From DASSSY01 sp035708205 (lineage in GTDB: Bacteria > Bacteroidota > Bacteroidia > Chitinophagales > Chitinophagaceae): 64,000 nt of DNA. Where the stretch lies: contig DASSSY010000006.1 in the NCBI GenBank assembly GCA_035708205.1, forward strand, positions 62,001 to 126,000. The letters run 5' to 3'. The position numbers and the translations under genes were made by a program. Below, piece by piece: positions 6,927-16,213 of the stretch. How positions within the stretch are numbered: position 1 is the stretch's first letter; each line of letters opens with the position of its first letter. The notes beneath the pieces were generated by a model. It did no database searches and was not told where the DNA came from. It saw nothing but the letters and a program-made list of their open reading frames with translations.

Positions 6927-9167
6927 ATGAATAAAAAACTATTATTTTTACTTGCTTTTATGGGAGGAAGCCTGTTCTCCTATGCGCAAACCGAGTTTCA
7001 AACTAAATATTTTAAAGATGGCATGTATGTCTTTGATGATCTTCTTAAAATAAGGCAAGGGGAATTGTTTACGGTTTATAAGTCTGAATTTAATCTTTCT
7101 GATGCTGATGAGATGAGAATGACAAATAATCAGGTCCTTCAAAATGGAACGTTCAGGACTAAGTATGAATTATACAATCATGGCGTCCGGGTACAAGGGG
7201 CGCTAATGAATGTTCTTGGAGAGAAAGGCATTGTGGAAAGGGCCGATGGTTTTTTAATGCCGGACCTGGATGTTGATACTACCAACTTGATTACTGCTGA
7301 AGAGGCAATATCTTCAGCGATAAGTTATCTGGACGCTGATAAATATATTTGGCAGGATAGCACTTTGGAAGCGGAATATAAGGAGTCGACCGGAGATCCT
7401 GCGGCAACTTTATACCCGCAAACCGCACAATTGATTATAGCCCATAAAGTCGGGACGGAATATACCGCGGACAATTATGCGCTGTGTTATCTGGTGCAAT
7501 TATCAACTATTGATCCTGTCGGTAAAACTGATGTTTATGTGGATGCGCATACAGGGGCGGGATTTACCCAACAAGATGCTCTAGAAAAAGACTATTCAGT
7601 AACGAATGGCTCTTTATGGACAAGGTATAATGGACAGCATAATGATTTAACCACAACGACCTGTACCTTTTGCAGCCAATTCTGGCTGCATGATTTGAAC
7701 CGGCATATCAATACTGTACCTTATGACTACTCTTGGAACTATGAAATAAAAGATCAGAATAACAATTGGGTAGAATCGGCAACACAGACAGCTGCCTCCG
7801 CTCAGTGGTGTTTAGAAAGGGCTTGGGATTACTTTTATAATGTTCACGGTAGAGCTGGAACAGATTATAATCATAAACAGTTAATTGTTTACATAAATGA
7901 TTATGTTCATTTTAATTCTGCCAATGCAGCTTATTCGTTCAATAGTAGTGACGATGATGTCATGTATATATCGCCGGATGACAATAGCTATTCGCCTTCT
8001 GCCGATGGCTATAGTATGGCCATGCTGGATGTATTGGCTCATGAATACACGCATGGCATGATTCATAGAAGCTCAGAATTAGGAAGTTTAGGCGATTTTG
8101 AAGCGCATTCGCTTAATGAAGGGTATGCCGATATTTTCGGTCAAATGGCAGAAAACTACACAATGGGAACAAATGACTGGATCGTTGGTGACCATACGGA
8201 CGGCCTTGAGCGTCATTTTGACAATCCACATGCGGATAATCCACATTCTCCTGAAATCTATCTTGAACCCGGCTATTGGAGTACAACGGATTTTCATAGG
8301 GATGATGGTGTTTTAAGAAAATGGTTCTATTTACTTAGTAATGGTGGCACATTCAATGGAAGTACGGTTCAGGGCATTGGCTCGGGAACGGCGGCGGAGG
8401 TGGCTTACATTACCTTTAACTGGTGGTTATGGTCTAATGTTACTTATCCCGAAGCGGCTCAGCAAACTTCAGCGGAGACCATCGCGGATTTTGGCGGCAA
8501 ATGTTCCGAGGTGCACAAACAAACGGTTAATGCGCTCAGGGCGGTTGGCTTTAATGTAGCTGTGCCGTTTTGCCTGGATCCGGATATCATTGGTGATGCG
8601 GTAATTAGTGTTGTCGGAGAAGCCTCCGCAACGCATGTTTGGACAGTTGCGCTAAACGACATTCCTGATCATAAGGGGACCTACCAGTGGGAGATCCCGG
8701 AAGGCTGGACGGCAAGAACGAATGGTGATTCGCTCATTGTCGATAAACTTTCAGACTTTGGGAATTATAATTCGACAGCAATAAATGTCACATACACAAC
8801 CCCGGGCGGGCAACAGTATCATGCCTCTAAAATTGTACACTTTAGCGACTATGAATGGACGCCTATAAATTATGTACCGCAAGGGGGCGGTACCGCCCAA
8901 AGTATGGTATTGGCTGATTTGCCGGTAATGCATGGTATGACTATCTATCCCAATCCGGCACAATCAACGGTTCGTGTGCTGATTACGGAAGACTGCCATG
9001 ATGCCCGGTTATCTATTATGGACATGAGTGGCAGGGTTTTGAAAAGCCGGAACGTAAATGGACAATATGCAGATATTGATATCAGCGATATGGCCGATGG
9101 CGTTTACCAGGTTCGGCTACAGACTGGTAAGCATTTGTTTACCAAAAAGCTAACGGTAAATCATTAA
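6927..9167 (+). CDS. Secreted M4-family (thermolysin-type) metalloprotease with T9SS tail
   Basis: A 746-residue preproprotein. It starts with a signal peptide (MNKKLLFLLAFMGGSLFSYAQ), then an FTP/PepSY-type propeptide (to about 230), then the catalytic domain. The zinc site is HEYTHG near residue 370 with the downstream glutamate in NEGYADIFG near 396. A linker follows, and the last 75 residues (from MTIYPNPAQS) form a T9SS type A sorting domain, so the enzyme should cross the outer membrane and be cleaved or anchored at the surface. ATG 6927 is preferred over the in-frame ATG at 6876 because it gives a clean signal peptide. A terminator follows at 9180. Substrates are unknown; nutrient protein degradation is the usual role. 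Confidence 0.9.
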   Translation: MNKKLLFLLAFMGGSLFSYAQTEFQTKYFKDGMYVFDDLLKIRQGELFTVYKSEFNLSDADEMRMTNNQVLQNGTFRTKYELYNHGVRVQGALMNVLGEKGIVERADGFLMPDLDVDTTNLITAEEAISSAISYLDADKYIWQDSTLEAEYKESTGDPAATLYPQTAQLIIAHKVGTEYTADNYALCYLVQLSTIDPVGKTDVYVDAHTGAGFTQQDALEKDYSVTNGSLWTRYNGQHNDLTTTTCTFCSQFWLHDLNRHINTVPYDYSWNYEIKDQNNNWVESATQTAASAQWCLERAWDYFYNVHGRAGTDYNHKQLIVYINDYVHFNSANAAYSFNSSDDDVMYISPDDNSYSPSADGYSMAMLDVLAHEYTHGMIHRSSELGSLGDFEAHSLNEGYADIFGQMAENYTMGTNDWIVGDHTDGLERHFDNPHADNPHSPEIYLEPGYWSTTDFHRDDGVLRKWFYLLSNGGTFNGSTVQGIGSGTAAEVAYITFNWWLWSNVTYPEAAQQTSAETIADFGGKCSEVHKQTVNALRAVGFNVAVPFCLDPDIIGDAVISVVGEASATHVWTVALNDIPDHKGTYQWEIPEGWTARTNGDSLIVDKLSDFGNYNSTAINVTYTTPGGQQYHASKIVHFSDYEWTPINYVPQGGGTAQSMVLADLPVMHGMTIYPNPAQSTVRVLITEDCHDARLSIMDMSGRVLKSRNVNGQYADIDISDMADGVYQVRLQTGKHLFTKKLTVNH

Positions 9168-9179
9168 TTCATGTAACGA

Positions 9180-9212
9180 CCTCAGACCCTAAGAAAGTCT
9201 GAGGCCGTTTTA
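9180..9212 (+). terminator. Intrinsic terminator after the M4 protease
   Basis: CCTCAGAC (9180-9187) pairs with GTCTGAGG (9197-9204) and is followed by CCGTTTTAAAT. It isolates the protease from the next gene. Confidence 0.8.
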
Positions 9213-9224
9213 AATATCAATTTT

Positions 9225-9968
9225 ATGAGTGCTAAAATTTCAGGCTTATCTTTTTTGTGCTTATTGATGCTAAGCCTATCAGCTACGGCACAAAAAAGAA
9301 GCACAATACAGATTAATACCGGTGGTTTTTATTTATTTGGTTATCGTTCCTTAAATTCAAACTATTCATCTATAGTTGCTTCTAAGGGGTTGCAGGCTAA
9401 TTATAGGAAAGTATTCGCGATGCAGGGTATAAAATATCAATACCGTTTTTTAAAATCATTATCAGTATTTGCAGGCTATTCCCTGACCAGTAATCAACAT
9501 CGATTTTATCACTTCGGAAATTGGAGCGCGGCAGCCTTTTCTGTTGAGAAACAAGCATCTTTTGATGAAATATATAAAAAATACGGATGGTATTACTCAG
9601 ACCCTCACGGTATATTGTCCGAACGTTGGGGCTATCATTTTTTTGATGTGGGTTTAAATTATGAATATACTAAATTGGGAAAGAGCCGCATTAGTGCTGA
9701 ACTGGGTCTTACCTTTGCTTACGGTCAAAATATTTACATCACAAAGTTGGTATGGGCGCCCCCCATGCCGGATGGTTCTGGCGATGTGGAGTTAGGTGGC
9801 ATGAGGGCAGAACATGATGGTTATTGGGGCGCTGTCAGCGGTCTAAATTATGACTATTTGTTTTGGGAAAACCGGATAAGCGTCGGCGCGGACATTCATT
9901 TCCGCTATTACGAAGGCAGTATGCCCTCTTTTATGAATTACGGGCTGCATGTGGGTTATAATTTTTGA
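9225..9968 (+). CDS. Outer-membrane beta-barrel protein
   Basis: A 247-residue protein with a signal peptide (cleavage after about residue 22, SATAQ-KR). The rest alternates aromatic and polar residues as in an eight-stranded barrel: YQYRFLKSLSVFAGYSL, ALGLTFAYGQ-like strands, and a C-terminal strand ending YGLHVGYNF with the terminal Phe used by the BAM machinery. It resembles generic porin-like barrels of Bacteroidota; no specific substrate can be given. It lies behind a terminator, so it is probably a separate transcript. Confidence 0.7.
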   Translation: MSAKISGLSFLCLLMLSLSATAQKRSTIQINTGGFYLFGYRSLNSNYSSIVASKGLQANYRKVFAMQGIKYQYRFLKSLSVFAGYSLTSNQHRFYHFGNWSAAAFSVEKQASFDEIYKKYGWYYSDPHGILSERWGYHFFDVGLNYEYTKLGKSRISAELGLTFAYGQNIYITKLVWAPPMPDGSGDVELGGMRAEHDGYWGAVSGLNYDYLFWENRISVGADIHFRYYEGSMPSFMNYGLHVGYNF

Positions 9969-10336
9969 TGCTTTTCGCCGACATGGAGGAAAGGCCTGCA
10001 AGAAGTTAATGCCCTAACCGTGGGTGGAATCCCAGGATTAAAAAATGCTTAATGCCAATTCAGAAAGGGTTGAACGTTTTCTTGCAACCCATTTGGGGCG
10101 CCGTTGGTATTCTATACCAACGGCTTGTTGTCGGCATTTTACCGGTTAAATTCTTTTTAGTACACCGATAGGGGGGCGGGAAATCTGCCATTATTGGGGA
10201 AACGAAGCTATCTCTGGTATAATAAGTATTGGCGTCCAATGGTATGAATGATTGCCCCTGGATCCACTCATCACTTCAGTCAAAAATCCCCCGATATTTC
10301 CCCCTTGCCGAAAGGGGTGATTTAGAAAAAGGACTT
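9969..10336. other. Intergenic with an orphan hairpin
   Basis: No gene is seen. A perfect hairpin, CCGTTGGTA (10101-10109) with TACCAACGG (10115-10123) and a 5-base loop, stands 133 bases after the barrel gene. It lacks a T-run, so it is a poor intrinsic terminator and could be an RNA-stability or protein-binding element. Confidence 0.5.
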
Positions 10337-10344
10337 TATATTTG
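10337..10344 (+). promoter_or_regulatory. -7 element of the M13 peptidase gene
   Basis: TATATTTG matches TAnnTTTG, 24 bases before ATG 10369. It argues against the in-frame TTG at 10342, which would lie inside the promoter. Confidence 0.6.
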
Positions 10345-10368
10345 CCCAAAATAATTTATTTTTTTCTA

Positions 10369-12438
10369 ATGAAAGGATTCTCTTTAATCTTAGCAGGTAT
10401 GGCAGTGACAACTATCGGCCTTACTTCTTGCGGCAACGGTGCCGGTTCATCCGCTGTTGCGGGAGGCGGAAAGCCCAAGGATTTTAAATTTATCAACCCG
10501 GCCAATATGGATACTACCGTAAAGCCCGGCGATAACTTCTTTGAATATGCCAATGGCACCTGGCTGAAAAATACGCCGATCCCGGGCGATCAGACCCGTT
10601 GGGGCAGCTTTAATGTGCTGATCGAGGAAACCCAGGCCAAACTGGATACCATTATGACCGACCTGAATTCAAAGACCGGGGCGGCGAAAGGGAGTAACGA
10701 ACAATTGGTGGGCGATTTCTTCAAAAGCGGTATGGATACGGCACAAATCGAAAAAGCCGGTTTGAGCCCTATGGAGCCGTTGTTGAACAAGATCAAAGCC
10801 ATCAGTTCCCCGCAGGATCTGATGAAAGAAATTGCCCGTGAGCAGACTATGGGCTTAGGCGGCGTTTTTGGCTTTGGCGTTTCTCCTGACGATAAAAATA
10901 TTACCAAGGAGATCTGCCAGTTTTTCCAGGGTGGTTTAGGCTTGTCGCCTAAAGATGCTTATTTCGCGAAAGACGCACGCTCCGAAAAGAATCGCCAGGC
11001 ATATATCAAATATGTGGGCGATATGTTGGTGCAGATGGGCGAACCTGAAGCTGATGCCCGCAAAAATGCGCAAGCTATTTTCAATTTAGAAAAATCACTG
11101 GCCGGTGCGTCCCTGTCGCCAGTAGAGATGCGCGACCCGCAAAAATTGTACAACAAATATGATGTGGCCGGTATCAACAAATTGGCACCGAATTTGAATT
11201 GGCAGGAATTGCTGACCAATTTGAAAGCGAAAGGCCAGGATTCTGTCATTGTGGCCACTCCCGACTTCTTCAAAGAACTCTCCAAACAATTGACGGCAAC
11301 ACCGTTGGATGTTTGGAAACAATACCTGGCTTTCCATGCCGTTAGTGATATGGCTTCTTATCTGAGTAAAAATTTCAGCGATCTGCACTTTGATTTTTAC
11401 GGAAAGACCATATACGGTCAGAAAGAACAGAAACCGCGCTGGCAAAGGGTTATCCGTGTAGTGGATGGTAGTGTGGGCGATGCTTTAGGCCAGATTTACG
11501 TAAAACGTTATTTCCCGGCTGATGCCAAAAAGAGAATGGATGACCTGGTCAATAACCTGCAAAGCGCATTTGGCGAAAGGATCAAAAATCTGGATTGGAT
11601 GAGCGAAGCCACTAAACAAAAAGCTTTGGCTAAGCTAAATGCCTTTACTAAGAAGATCGGTTATCCCGACAAGTGGAAAAATTATGACGGCTTGGCGATT
11701 GTATCGAACAACTATGTTCAGAATGTGATTAATGCTTCTGAATTTGCCTACGATTTTGAACTGAATAAATTGGGCAAACCGGTGGATAAAACCGAATGGG
11801 GCATGACGCCGCCAACCATTAATGCCTACTACAATCCGGGCTTTAATGAAATCGTTTTCCCTGCGGGCATTTTACAATTCCCTTTCTTTGATTTCAATGC
11901 TGATGATGCTGTAAATTATGGTGGTATTGGTGCCGTAATCGGCCATGAAATGACCCATGGTTTTGACGACCAAGGTTCTCAGTACGACGCCCAGGGCTAT
12001 TTGAAAAACTGGTGGACACCGGAAGACTCCGCTAAGTTTGCCGCCAAGACGAATGTTGTGCGCGAGCAGTTTAATAAATACTTCGTTGCCGACAGCACAC
12101 CGGTAAACGGTTCGCTGACCTTAGGAGAAAACCTGGCTGATTTGGGTGGGGTGACTATTGCCTACGACGCGTTTAAGAAAACCAAAGAAGGCCAGAGCGA
12201 TAAAAAGATCGATGGCTTTACGCCTGATCAACGCTTTTTCCTGAGCTGGGCCCAGGTTTGGCGTGCGAAATCTACGCCGGAATCTATTATCAAACAGGTG
12301 CAGACGGATCCGCACTCTCCCGAGCAATTCCGTTGCAACGGCCCGTTGAGCAATTTTACGCCTTTTTATAAGGCCTTTAATGTTCAGGAAGGCGATAAAA
12401 TGTGGCGCCCTGAAAATGAAAGGGCAAAGGTTTGGTAA
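10369..12438 (+). CDS. M13-family (neprilysin/PepO-like) lipoprotein metallopeptidase
   Basis: A 689-residue zinc endopeptidase. The N-terminus is a lipoprotein signal with lipobox just before the Cys of GLTSCGNG, so it is membrane anchored. The M13 N-domain starts at NMDTTVKPGDNFFEYANGTW. The catalytic block is GHEMTHGFDDQGSQYD near residue 525 and the second motif ENLADLGG near 586. Family members usually end CxxW; here the end is ENERAKVW, lacking the Cys. Length and all zinc ligands are normal, so it should be active on small peptides. It is a single-gene unit with promoter at 10337 and terminator at 12468. Confidence 0.9.
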   Translation: MKGFSLILAGMAVTTIGLTSCGNGAGSSAVAGGGKPKDFKFINPANMDTTVKPGDNFFEYANGTWLKNTPIPGDQTRWGSFNVLIEETQAKLDTIMTDLNSKTGAAKGSNEQLVGDFFKSGMDTAQIEKAGLSPMEPLLNKIKAISSPQDLMKEIAREQTMGLGGVFGFGVSPDDKNITKEICQFFQGGLGLSPKDAYFAKDARSEKNRQAYIKYVGDMLVQMGEPEADARKNAQAIFNLEKSLAGASLSPVEMRDPQKLYNKYDVAGINKLAPNLNWQELLTNLKAKGQDSVIVATPDFFKELSKQLTATPLDVWKQYLAFHAVSDMASYLSKNFSDLHFDFYGKTIYGQKEQKPRWQRVIRVVDGSVGDALGQIYVKRYFPADAKKRMDDLVNNLQSAFGERIKNLDWMSEATKQKALAKLNAFTKKIGYPDKWKNYDGLAIVSNNYVQNVINASEFAYDFELNKLGKPVDKTEWGMTPPTINAYYNPGFNEIVFPAGILQFPFFDFNADDAVNYGGIGAVIGHEMTHGFDDQGSQYDAQGYLKNWWTPEDSAKFAAKTNVVREQFNKYFVADSTPVNGSLTLGENLADLGGVTIAYDAFKKTKEGQSDKKIDGFTPDQRFFLSWAQVWRAKSTPESIIKQVQTDPHSPEQFRCNGPLSNFTPFYKAFNVQEGDKMWRPENERAKVW

Positions 12439-12467
12439 TAACCGAACGCTTAAACTTTAATTCTGTT

Positions 12468-12508
12468 AACAGATCGGCATGGCTTTAGGGCTGTGCCGAT
12501 CTGTTTTT
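12468..12508 (+). terminator. Intrinsic terminator after the M13 peptidase
   Basis: AACAGATCGGCA (12468-12479) pairs perfectly with TGCCGATCTGTT (12494-12505), followed by TTT. Confidence 0.85.
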
Positions 12509-12621
12509 GATAAAGGGAAGTGTATATTTGTATGGGGCAGCAAACTTTAAGCAAAAAACTAGCAACCAAGCGCAAAGGGCGCTTGGTGAATATTCATAAT
12601 GCTTATTTAAAAATTATTTTG

Positions 12622-12651
12622 TTTGCGTTTTGTAAATGACATGTACCTTTG
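12622..12651 (+). promoter_or_regulatory. Promoter of the zinc-ribbon protein gene
   Basis: TTTG at 12622-12625, an 18-base spacer and TACCTTTG at 12644-12651. It is one of the best-formed promoters in the window. The 5' leader would be about 60 bases. Confidence 0.65.
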
Positions 12652-12720
12652 TGCGTTGTGGGCCAGTGTTCCGGAAAACGACATTGGCCAATTGAATGAT
12701 AAACCTGTCAAAAAAAGCCT

Positions 12721-13281
12721 ATGGACGACATTAAATGCACAAATTGCGGGGCATCCAATAAATTCAATCTAAAATATTGCATGCAGTGCGGGTACGACCT
12801 TCCCAAACCTATAGTTGAGCCTGAAAATGAAGATGCTCCACCTTTGGGCGCTTCGGATAAGGGAAGTAAGAAAAGACTAATCGGGACTATTGTTGGTATC
12901 ATTACTTTTGCCCTTGCCTACTGGGGCGTTCAGCAAATCTTTTTTCGTCCGCCGTCATTGGATAAAATGATGGTGCGGGAAGCGGGCGAGATCAATAAAA
13001 ATTGCCCGGTAATGGTTGATCAGTACACACGGCTGGACAATGTTCTTGCTCTACCGCCCAGATCGTTTCAATACAATTATACTTTGGTCAATCTGACAAA
13101 AGCGGAAGTTAACCTGGACACGGCAAAAAAATACATTGAGCCGTCAATCCTCAATAACGTCAGAACAAGCCCGGAGATGAAAACCCTTAGGGAAAACAAG
13201 GTCACTTTGATTTATTATTACAGGGATAAGGTTGGTCACTTTGTTTATAAAGTTACAGTAACACCGGACATGTATCGTTAA
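12721..13281 (+). CDS. Zinc-ribbon membrane-anchored protein
   Basis: A 186-residue protein. The N-terminus holds a zinc ribbon, CTNCG then CMQCG (residues about 6-24). An acidic linker, one transmembrane helix (about 53-72, IGTIVGIITFALAYWGV) and an extracytoplasmic domain of about 110 residues follow. This fits the general zinc-ribbon/TM/domain layout seen in many Bacteroidota proteins of unknown role. No enzyme signature is present. It has its own promoter. Function unknown. Confidence 0.7.
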   Translation: MDDIKCTNCGASNKFNLKYCMQCGYDLPKPIVEPENEDAPPLGASDKGSKKRLIGTIVGIITFALAYWGVQQIFFRPPSLDKMMVREAGEINKNCPVMVDQYTRLDNVLALPPRSFQYNYTLVNLTKAEVNLDTAKKYIEPSILNNVRTSPEMKTLRENKVTLIYYYRDKVGHFVYKVTVTPDMYR

Positions 13282-13368
13282 CCCGATGGTTTTAAAGCTG
13301 ATGATCTGAGCTAAACGCTTATGAGTCATCGGTGGGCACAACCCGCATGCTAGCCGGTAAATTCCGTT

Positions 13369-13734
13369 CTATTCCTGGCCATCAGCGTCCCAGTGTTCAA
13401 AAAGCAACTGAAGATAGTGGTTTTCTTCAACGGTAATCACCTTGTCGGCTTTGGTCAGGCTGATGGCGAACTGTAAAAAATCATGCCTTTCTGCAGGGGT
13501 GGAGTCATCGTAAAAATCGTCCATATAATGAAGAAAGTGGCGTTCCCATTCCTCGGGGTGCAAACCGCTGATCTGTTCCATCTGGTCGTCCAGGTTGACC
13601 GGGAACGGGAATTCCTGTACTAGGAAGTCGCGGATGATCTTATCTTCCTCAACATGAAAACGGCCGTCCACTGCAGAGAGGATCATCAGTAAATGGTAGC
13701 CGGCAATGGTTTTATTTGTTCGGTTGTTGGCCAT
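13369..13734 (-). CDS. TerB-like helical protein
   Basis: A 121-residue acidic, all-helical protein. The pattern HLLMILSAVDGRFHVEEDKIIRDFL and the later SLTKADKVITVEENHYLQLLFE repeat resemble the TerB/DjlA N-domain fold, where acidic helix ends bind metal ions. TerB proteins link to tellurite or stress response in other bacteria, but isolated copies like this one have no settled role. It converges with the zinc-ribbon gene upstream and is followed, on the same strand, by a gap of 81 bases to the end side of the alanine dehydrogenase gene's terminus. Confidence 0.6.
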   Translation of the reverse strand: MANNRTNKTIAGYHLLMILSAVDGRFHVEEDKIIRDFLVQEFPFPVNLDDQMEQISGLHPEEWERHFLHYMDDFYDDSTPAERHDFLQFAISLTKADKVITVEENHYLQLLFEHWDADGQE

Positions 13735-13814
13735 AAAATCTAAAAAAGCAGAACGTTATCTATAATGTAATTTTGATACAAAATAGACAATTAAATCCGC
13801 AAATGCAAGTGTTC

Positions 13815-15026
13815 TTAAATCGGATTGGCCATTAATAATTCCAGGTTGGTAAATTTCTTGCCAAAGCGTTTGGCGATCGGCGCGTTCGTCACGCATCCCT
13901 TATAAATATAGACGCCGTTCCGGATGCCGGGCTTACGGTGCAGTAATGGCTCTACGCCGCCGTTCTCGGCACACTCCAGGACAATGGGCATCAGGACGTT
14001 GCTGATAGCCCTTGAGGCTGTCCGGGACACTCCGGAAGCTATATTGGGAACGCAATAGTGCACCACATCATATTTTTTAAATACCGGGTGCTCGTGTGTG
14101 GTGGCCCTGGATGTTTCAAAGCATCCGCCCCGGTCGATGCTGACATCCACAATGATGGAACCGGATTTCATACCGCTCACCATTTCTTCCGTCACCACCA
14201 CCGGCGTAATGCCGTTGACCGGTTTTAAAGCGCCCACGGCAACATCCGCGACCTTGAGTGATTCTTTTAGCTCTTCCGGGTCAATGACAGAGGTATAGAT
14301 TAAATGACCCAGGTTGTTTTGCAGGCGCATCAGCCGGTAAACTGAATTGTCGAATACCCTGATGGAAGCGCCGAGACCAAAGGCCGTTCTGGCGGCAAAT
14401 TCACCTACAACGCCGGCACCGATAATGACGACCATGGCAGGAGGAACCCCTGAGATGCCCCCTAGCAAAATGCCTTTTCCGCTATGAGTATTGCCCAGGT
14501 ATTTTGCCGCGGTCAGTATTGCGGAGCTGCCGGCGATCTCGCTCATGGAACGGACAATCGGGTAAATGCCCGAATCATCTTTTATGGAATCGAAAGTGAT
14601 GGCAATGACTTTCTTCTTCATTAACGCGTCCAGCATTGAAGATCTGAGCAACGGTAAATGTAAAGGAGAGATGATAACATGCTCCGGCTGCAACAAACCG
14701 ACCTCCTCTTCCGATACCGGTGCCGATTTGATGATCATAAAGGCTTTGAACACGTCCTGCTTGTCATAGACTATTTGCGCTCCCGCTTCGCTGTAATCCA
14801 CGTCAAAATAGGAAGAATGCTCGCCCGCATTATGCTCGATGATGACCTCATGGCCGTTTTGTACCAAGACGGCAACGGCGTCCGGGGTCAGCGGCACGCG
14901 GTTTTCCTGGAAAGCGTTTTCCTTCGGGATACCGATTTTCAGGCTTTTCTTGTGGGGAACCACTTCAAGCGTTTCTTCTAAAGGAATGTAGGAAAATGAA
15001 GGAGTGATATGATGCCTCGTTGCCAT
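13815..15026 (-). CDS. ald: Alanine dehydrogenase
   Basis: A 403-residue NAD-dependent enzyme that interconverts L-alanine and pyruvate plus ammonia. The N-terminal catalytic half contains KIGIPKENAFQENRVPLTP, shared with the transhydrogenase alpha subunit, and the Rossmann domain has VVIIGAGVVGEFAARTAFGLG near residue 200-220 followed by the acidic VFDNS that selects NAD. PNIASGVSRTAS near residue 330 is the conserved C-terminal block. An extra N-terminal tail of about 25 residues is common in Bacteroidota versions. A -7 element lies 26 bases upstream (15053-15060). A transhydrogenase alpha subunit is the alternative but would be accompanied by a beta subunit. Confidence 0.85.
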   Translation of the reverse strand: MATRHHITPSFSYIPLEETLEVVPHKKSLKIGIPKENAFQENRVPLTPDAVAVLVQNGHEVIIEHNAGEHSSYFDVDYSEAGAQIVYDKQDVFKAFMIIKSAPVSEEEVGLLQPEHVIISPLHLPLLRSSMLDALMKKKVIAITFDSIKDDSGIYPIVRSMSEIAGSSAILTAAKYLGNTHSGKGILLGGISGVPPAMVVIIGAGVVGEFAARTAFGLGASIRVFDNSVYRLMRLQNNLGHLIYTSVIDPEELKESLKVADVAVGALKPVNGITPVVVTEEMVSGMKSGSIIVDVSIDRGGCFETSRATTHEHPVFKKYDVVHYCVPNIASGVSRTASRAISNVLMPIVLECAENGGVEPLLHRKPGIRNGVYIYKGCVTNAPIAKRFGKKFTNLELLMANPI

Positions 15027-15052
15027 GTTCTTTATCTGTCGGGAAAATTGTG

Positions 15053-15060
15053 CAAAAATA
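15053..15060 (-). promoter_or_regulatory. -7 element of ald
   Basis: Minus strand TATTTTTG matches TAnnTTTG, 26 bases before the start at 15026. Confidence 0.5.
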
Positions 15061-15288
15061 ACCGATTCTGGTGTAGTTGCGTAAATATATGAAAAGAATA
15101 ATCATTTCTAAAATTTTTTCTGTTAAATTTTATAGCCGGCGGCGACCTTGAAATCTATTCATCTCATTGCTTGTAAAAAACCAAACTTAATGTTTAATTT
15201 AGCCTTCAGTTGGCCGGGTATCAGTGGTTTTCTTTCGCGGCTCCTGGTGGCTTTCAATATTATTTACCTTCAAAATTAATACATAGTC

Positions 15289-16128
15289 ATGAATCTTTAT
15301 ACCATCGACTCCGGGCATTTTAAGCTGGACGGCGGCGCCATGCATGGTGTAGTCCCTAAAAGCCTTTGGCAGAAATTCAACCCGGCGGATGAGCAGAATC
15401 TTTGTTCCTGGGCCATGCGTTGTTTGTTGATCGAAACCGGCAACCGTTTGATTTTGATCGATACCGGCATAGGCGATAAACAGGACACCCGTTTTTTTGG
15501 CCATTACCATCTTCATGGCGATACCAGCATTGATTCTGAATTAAAAAAGCATGGATTTCACCGCTCGGATGTTACCGATGTTTTTCTGACGCATCTTCAT
15601 TTCGACCATGTCGGTGGCGCGATCAGCAGAATTGGTGAAAACCTGGTCCCGGCTTTTGAGAATGCTACTTATTGGAGTAACCAGGCCCACTGGGATTGGG
15701 CGGTGCACCCGAACGACCGGGAGAAAGCTTCTTTCCTTAAAGAAAATATCCTGCCTATCCAGGAAAGCGGGCAGCTAAAAATGATTACCTGTGCCGAAGG
15801 TGAAGAATGGCTGCCGGGTATCAGGGTACGCTATGTTAATGGCCATACCGAGGCCATGATGCTGCCGTTGTTAAGCTATAAGGGCCGGAACATCCTGTAT
15901 TGTGCTGATCTTTTACCCAGCCTGGCGCATTTGCCCTTGCCCTGGATCATGGGCTATGACATGCGCCCTTTAGATACCCTGGCGGAAAAAAAGACTACTT
16001 TAAAAGAAGCGGTTGATAATGACTGGTTGCTTTATTTTGAACATGACGCGCATCATGAAATGTGCCGTTTGCAGCAAACCGATAAAGGCATCCGCCATGA
16101 AGAAATCCTGTTGTTGTCCGATTTGTGA
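15289..16128 (+). CDS. Metallo-beta-lactamase-fold hydrolase
   Basis: A 279-residue protein with the full zinc-binding signature HLHFDHVGG near residue 102, a later histidine in NGHTEAM near 187, the acidic ligand in ILYCADLLP near 206 and a terminal FEHDAHHEM. This combination resembles the lactonase/quorum-quenching and AttM-like subgroup, but the substrate cannot be told from sequence. There is no signal peptide, so it acts in the cytoplasm. It stands alone, 80 bases before the chromate transporter gene. Confidence 0.8.
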   Translation: MNLYTIDSGHFKLDGGAMHGVVPKSLWQKFNPADEQNLCSWAMRCLLIETGNRLILIDTGIGDKQDTRFFGHYHLHGDTSIDSELKKHGFHRSDVTDVFLTHLHFDHVGGAISRIGENLVPAFENATYWSNQAHWDWAVHPNDREKASFLKENILPIQESGQLKMITCAEGEEWLPGIRVRYVNGHTEAMMLPLLSYKGRNILYCADLLPSLAHLPLPWIMGYDMRPLDTLAEKKTTLKEAVDNDWLLYFEHDAHHEMCRLQQTDKGIRHEEILLLSDL

Positions 16129-16213
16129 AGGTGTCATCCGATTTGACTTCTGAACTATACAATTAGAAAAGGAAAATTTATGAAGCATTTTTAAAACGGG
16201 CTATTTATTGAAA

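Noticed and set aside
10342..10368. N-terminal extension of the M13 peptidase from TTG 10342
   Set aside because: The TTG lies within the -7 element, and ATG 10369 gives a proper lipoprotein signal.
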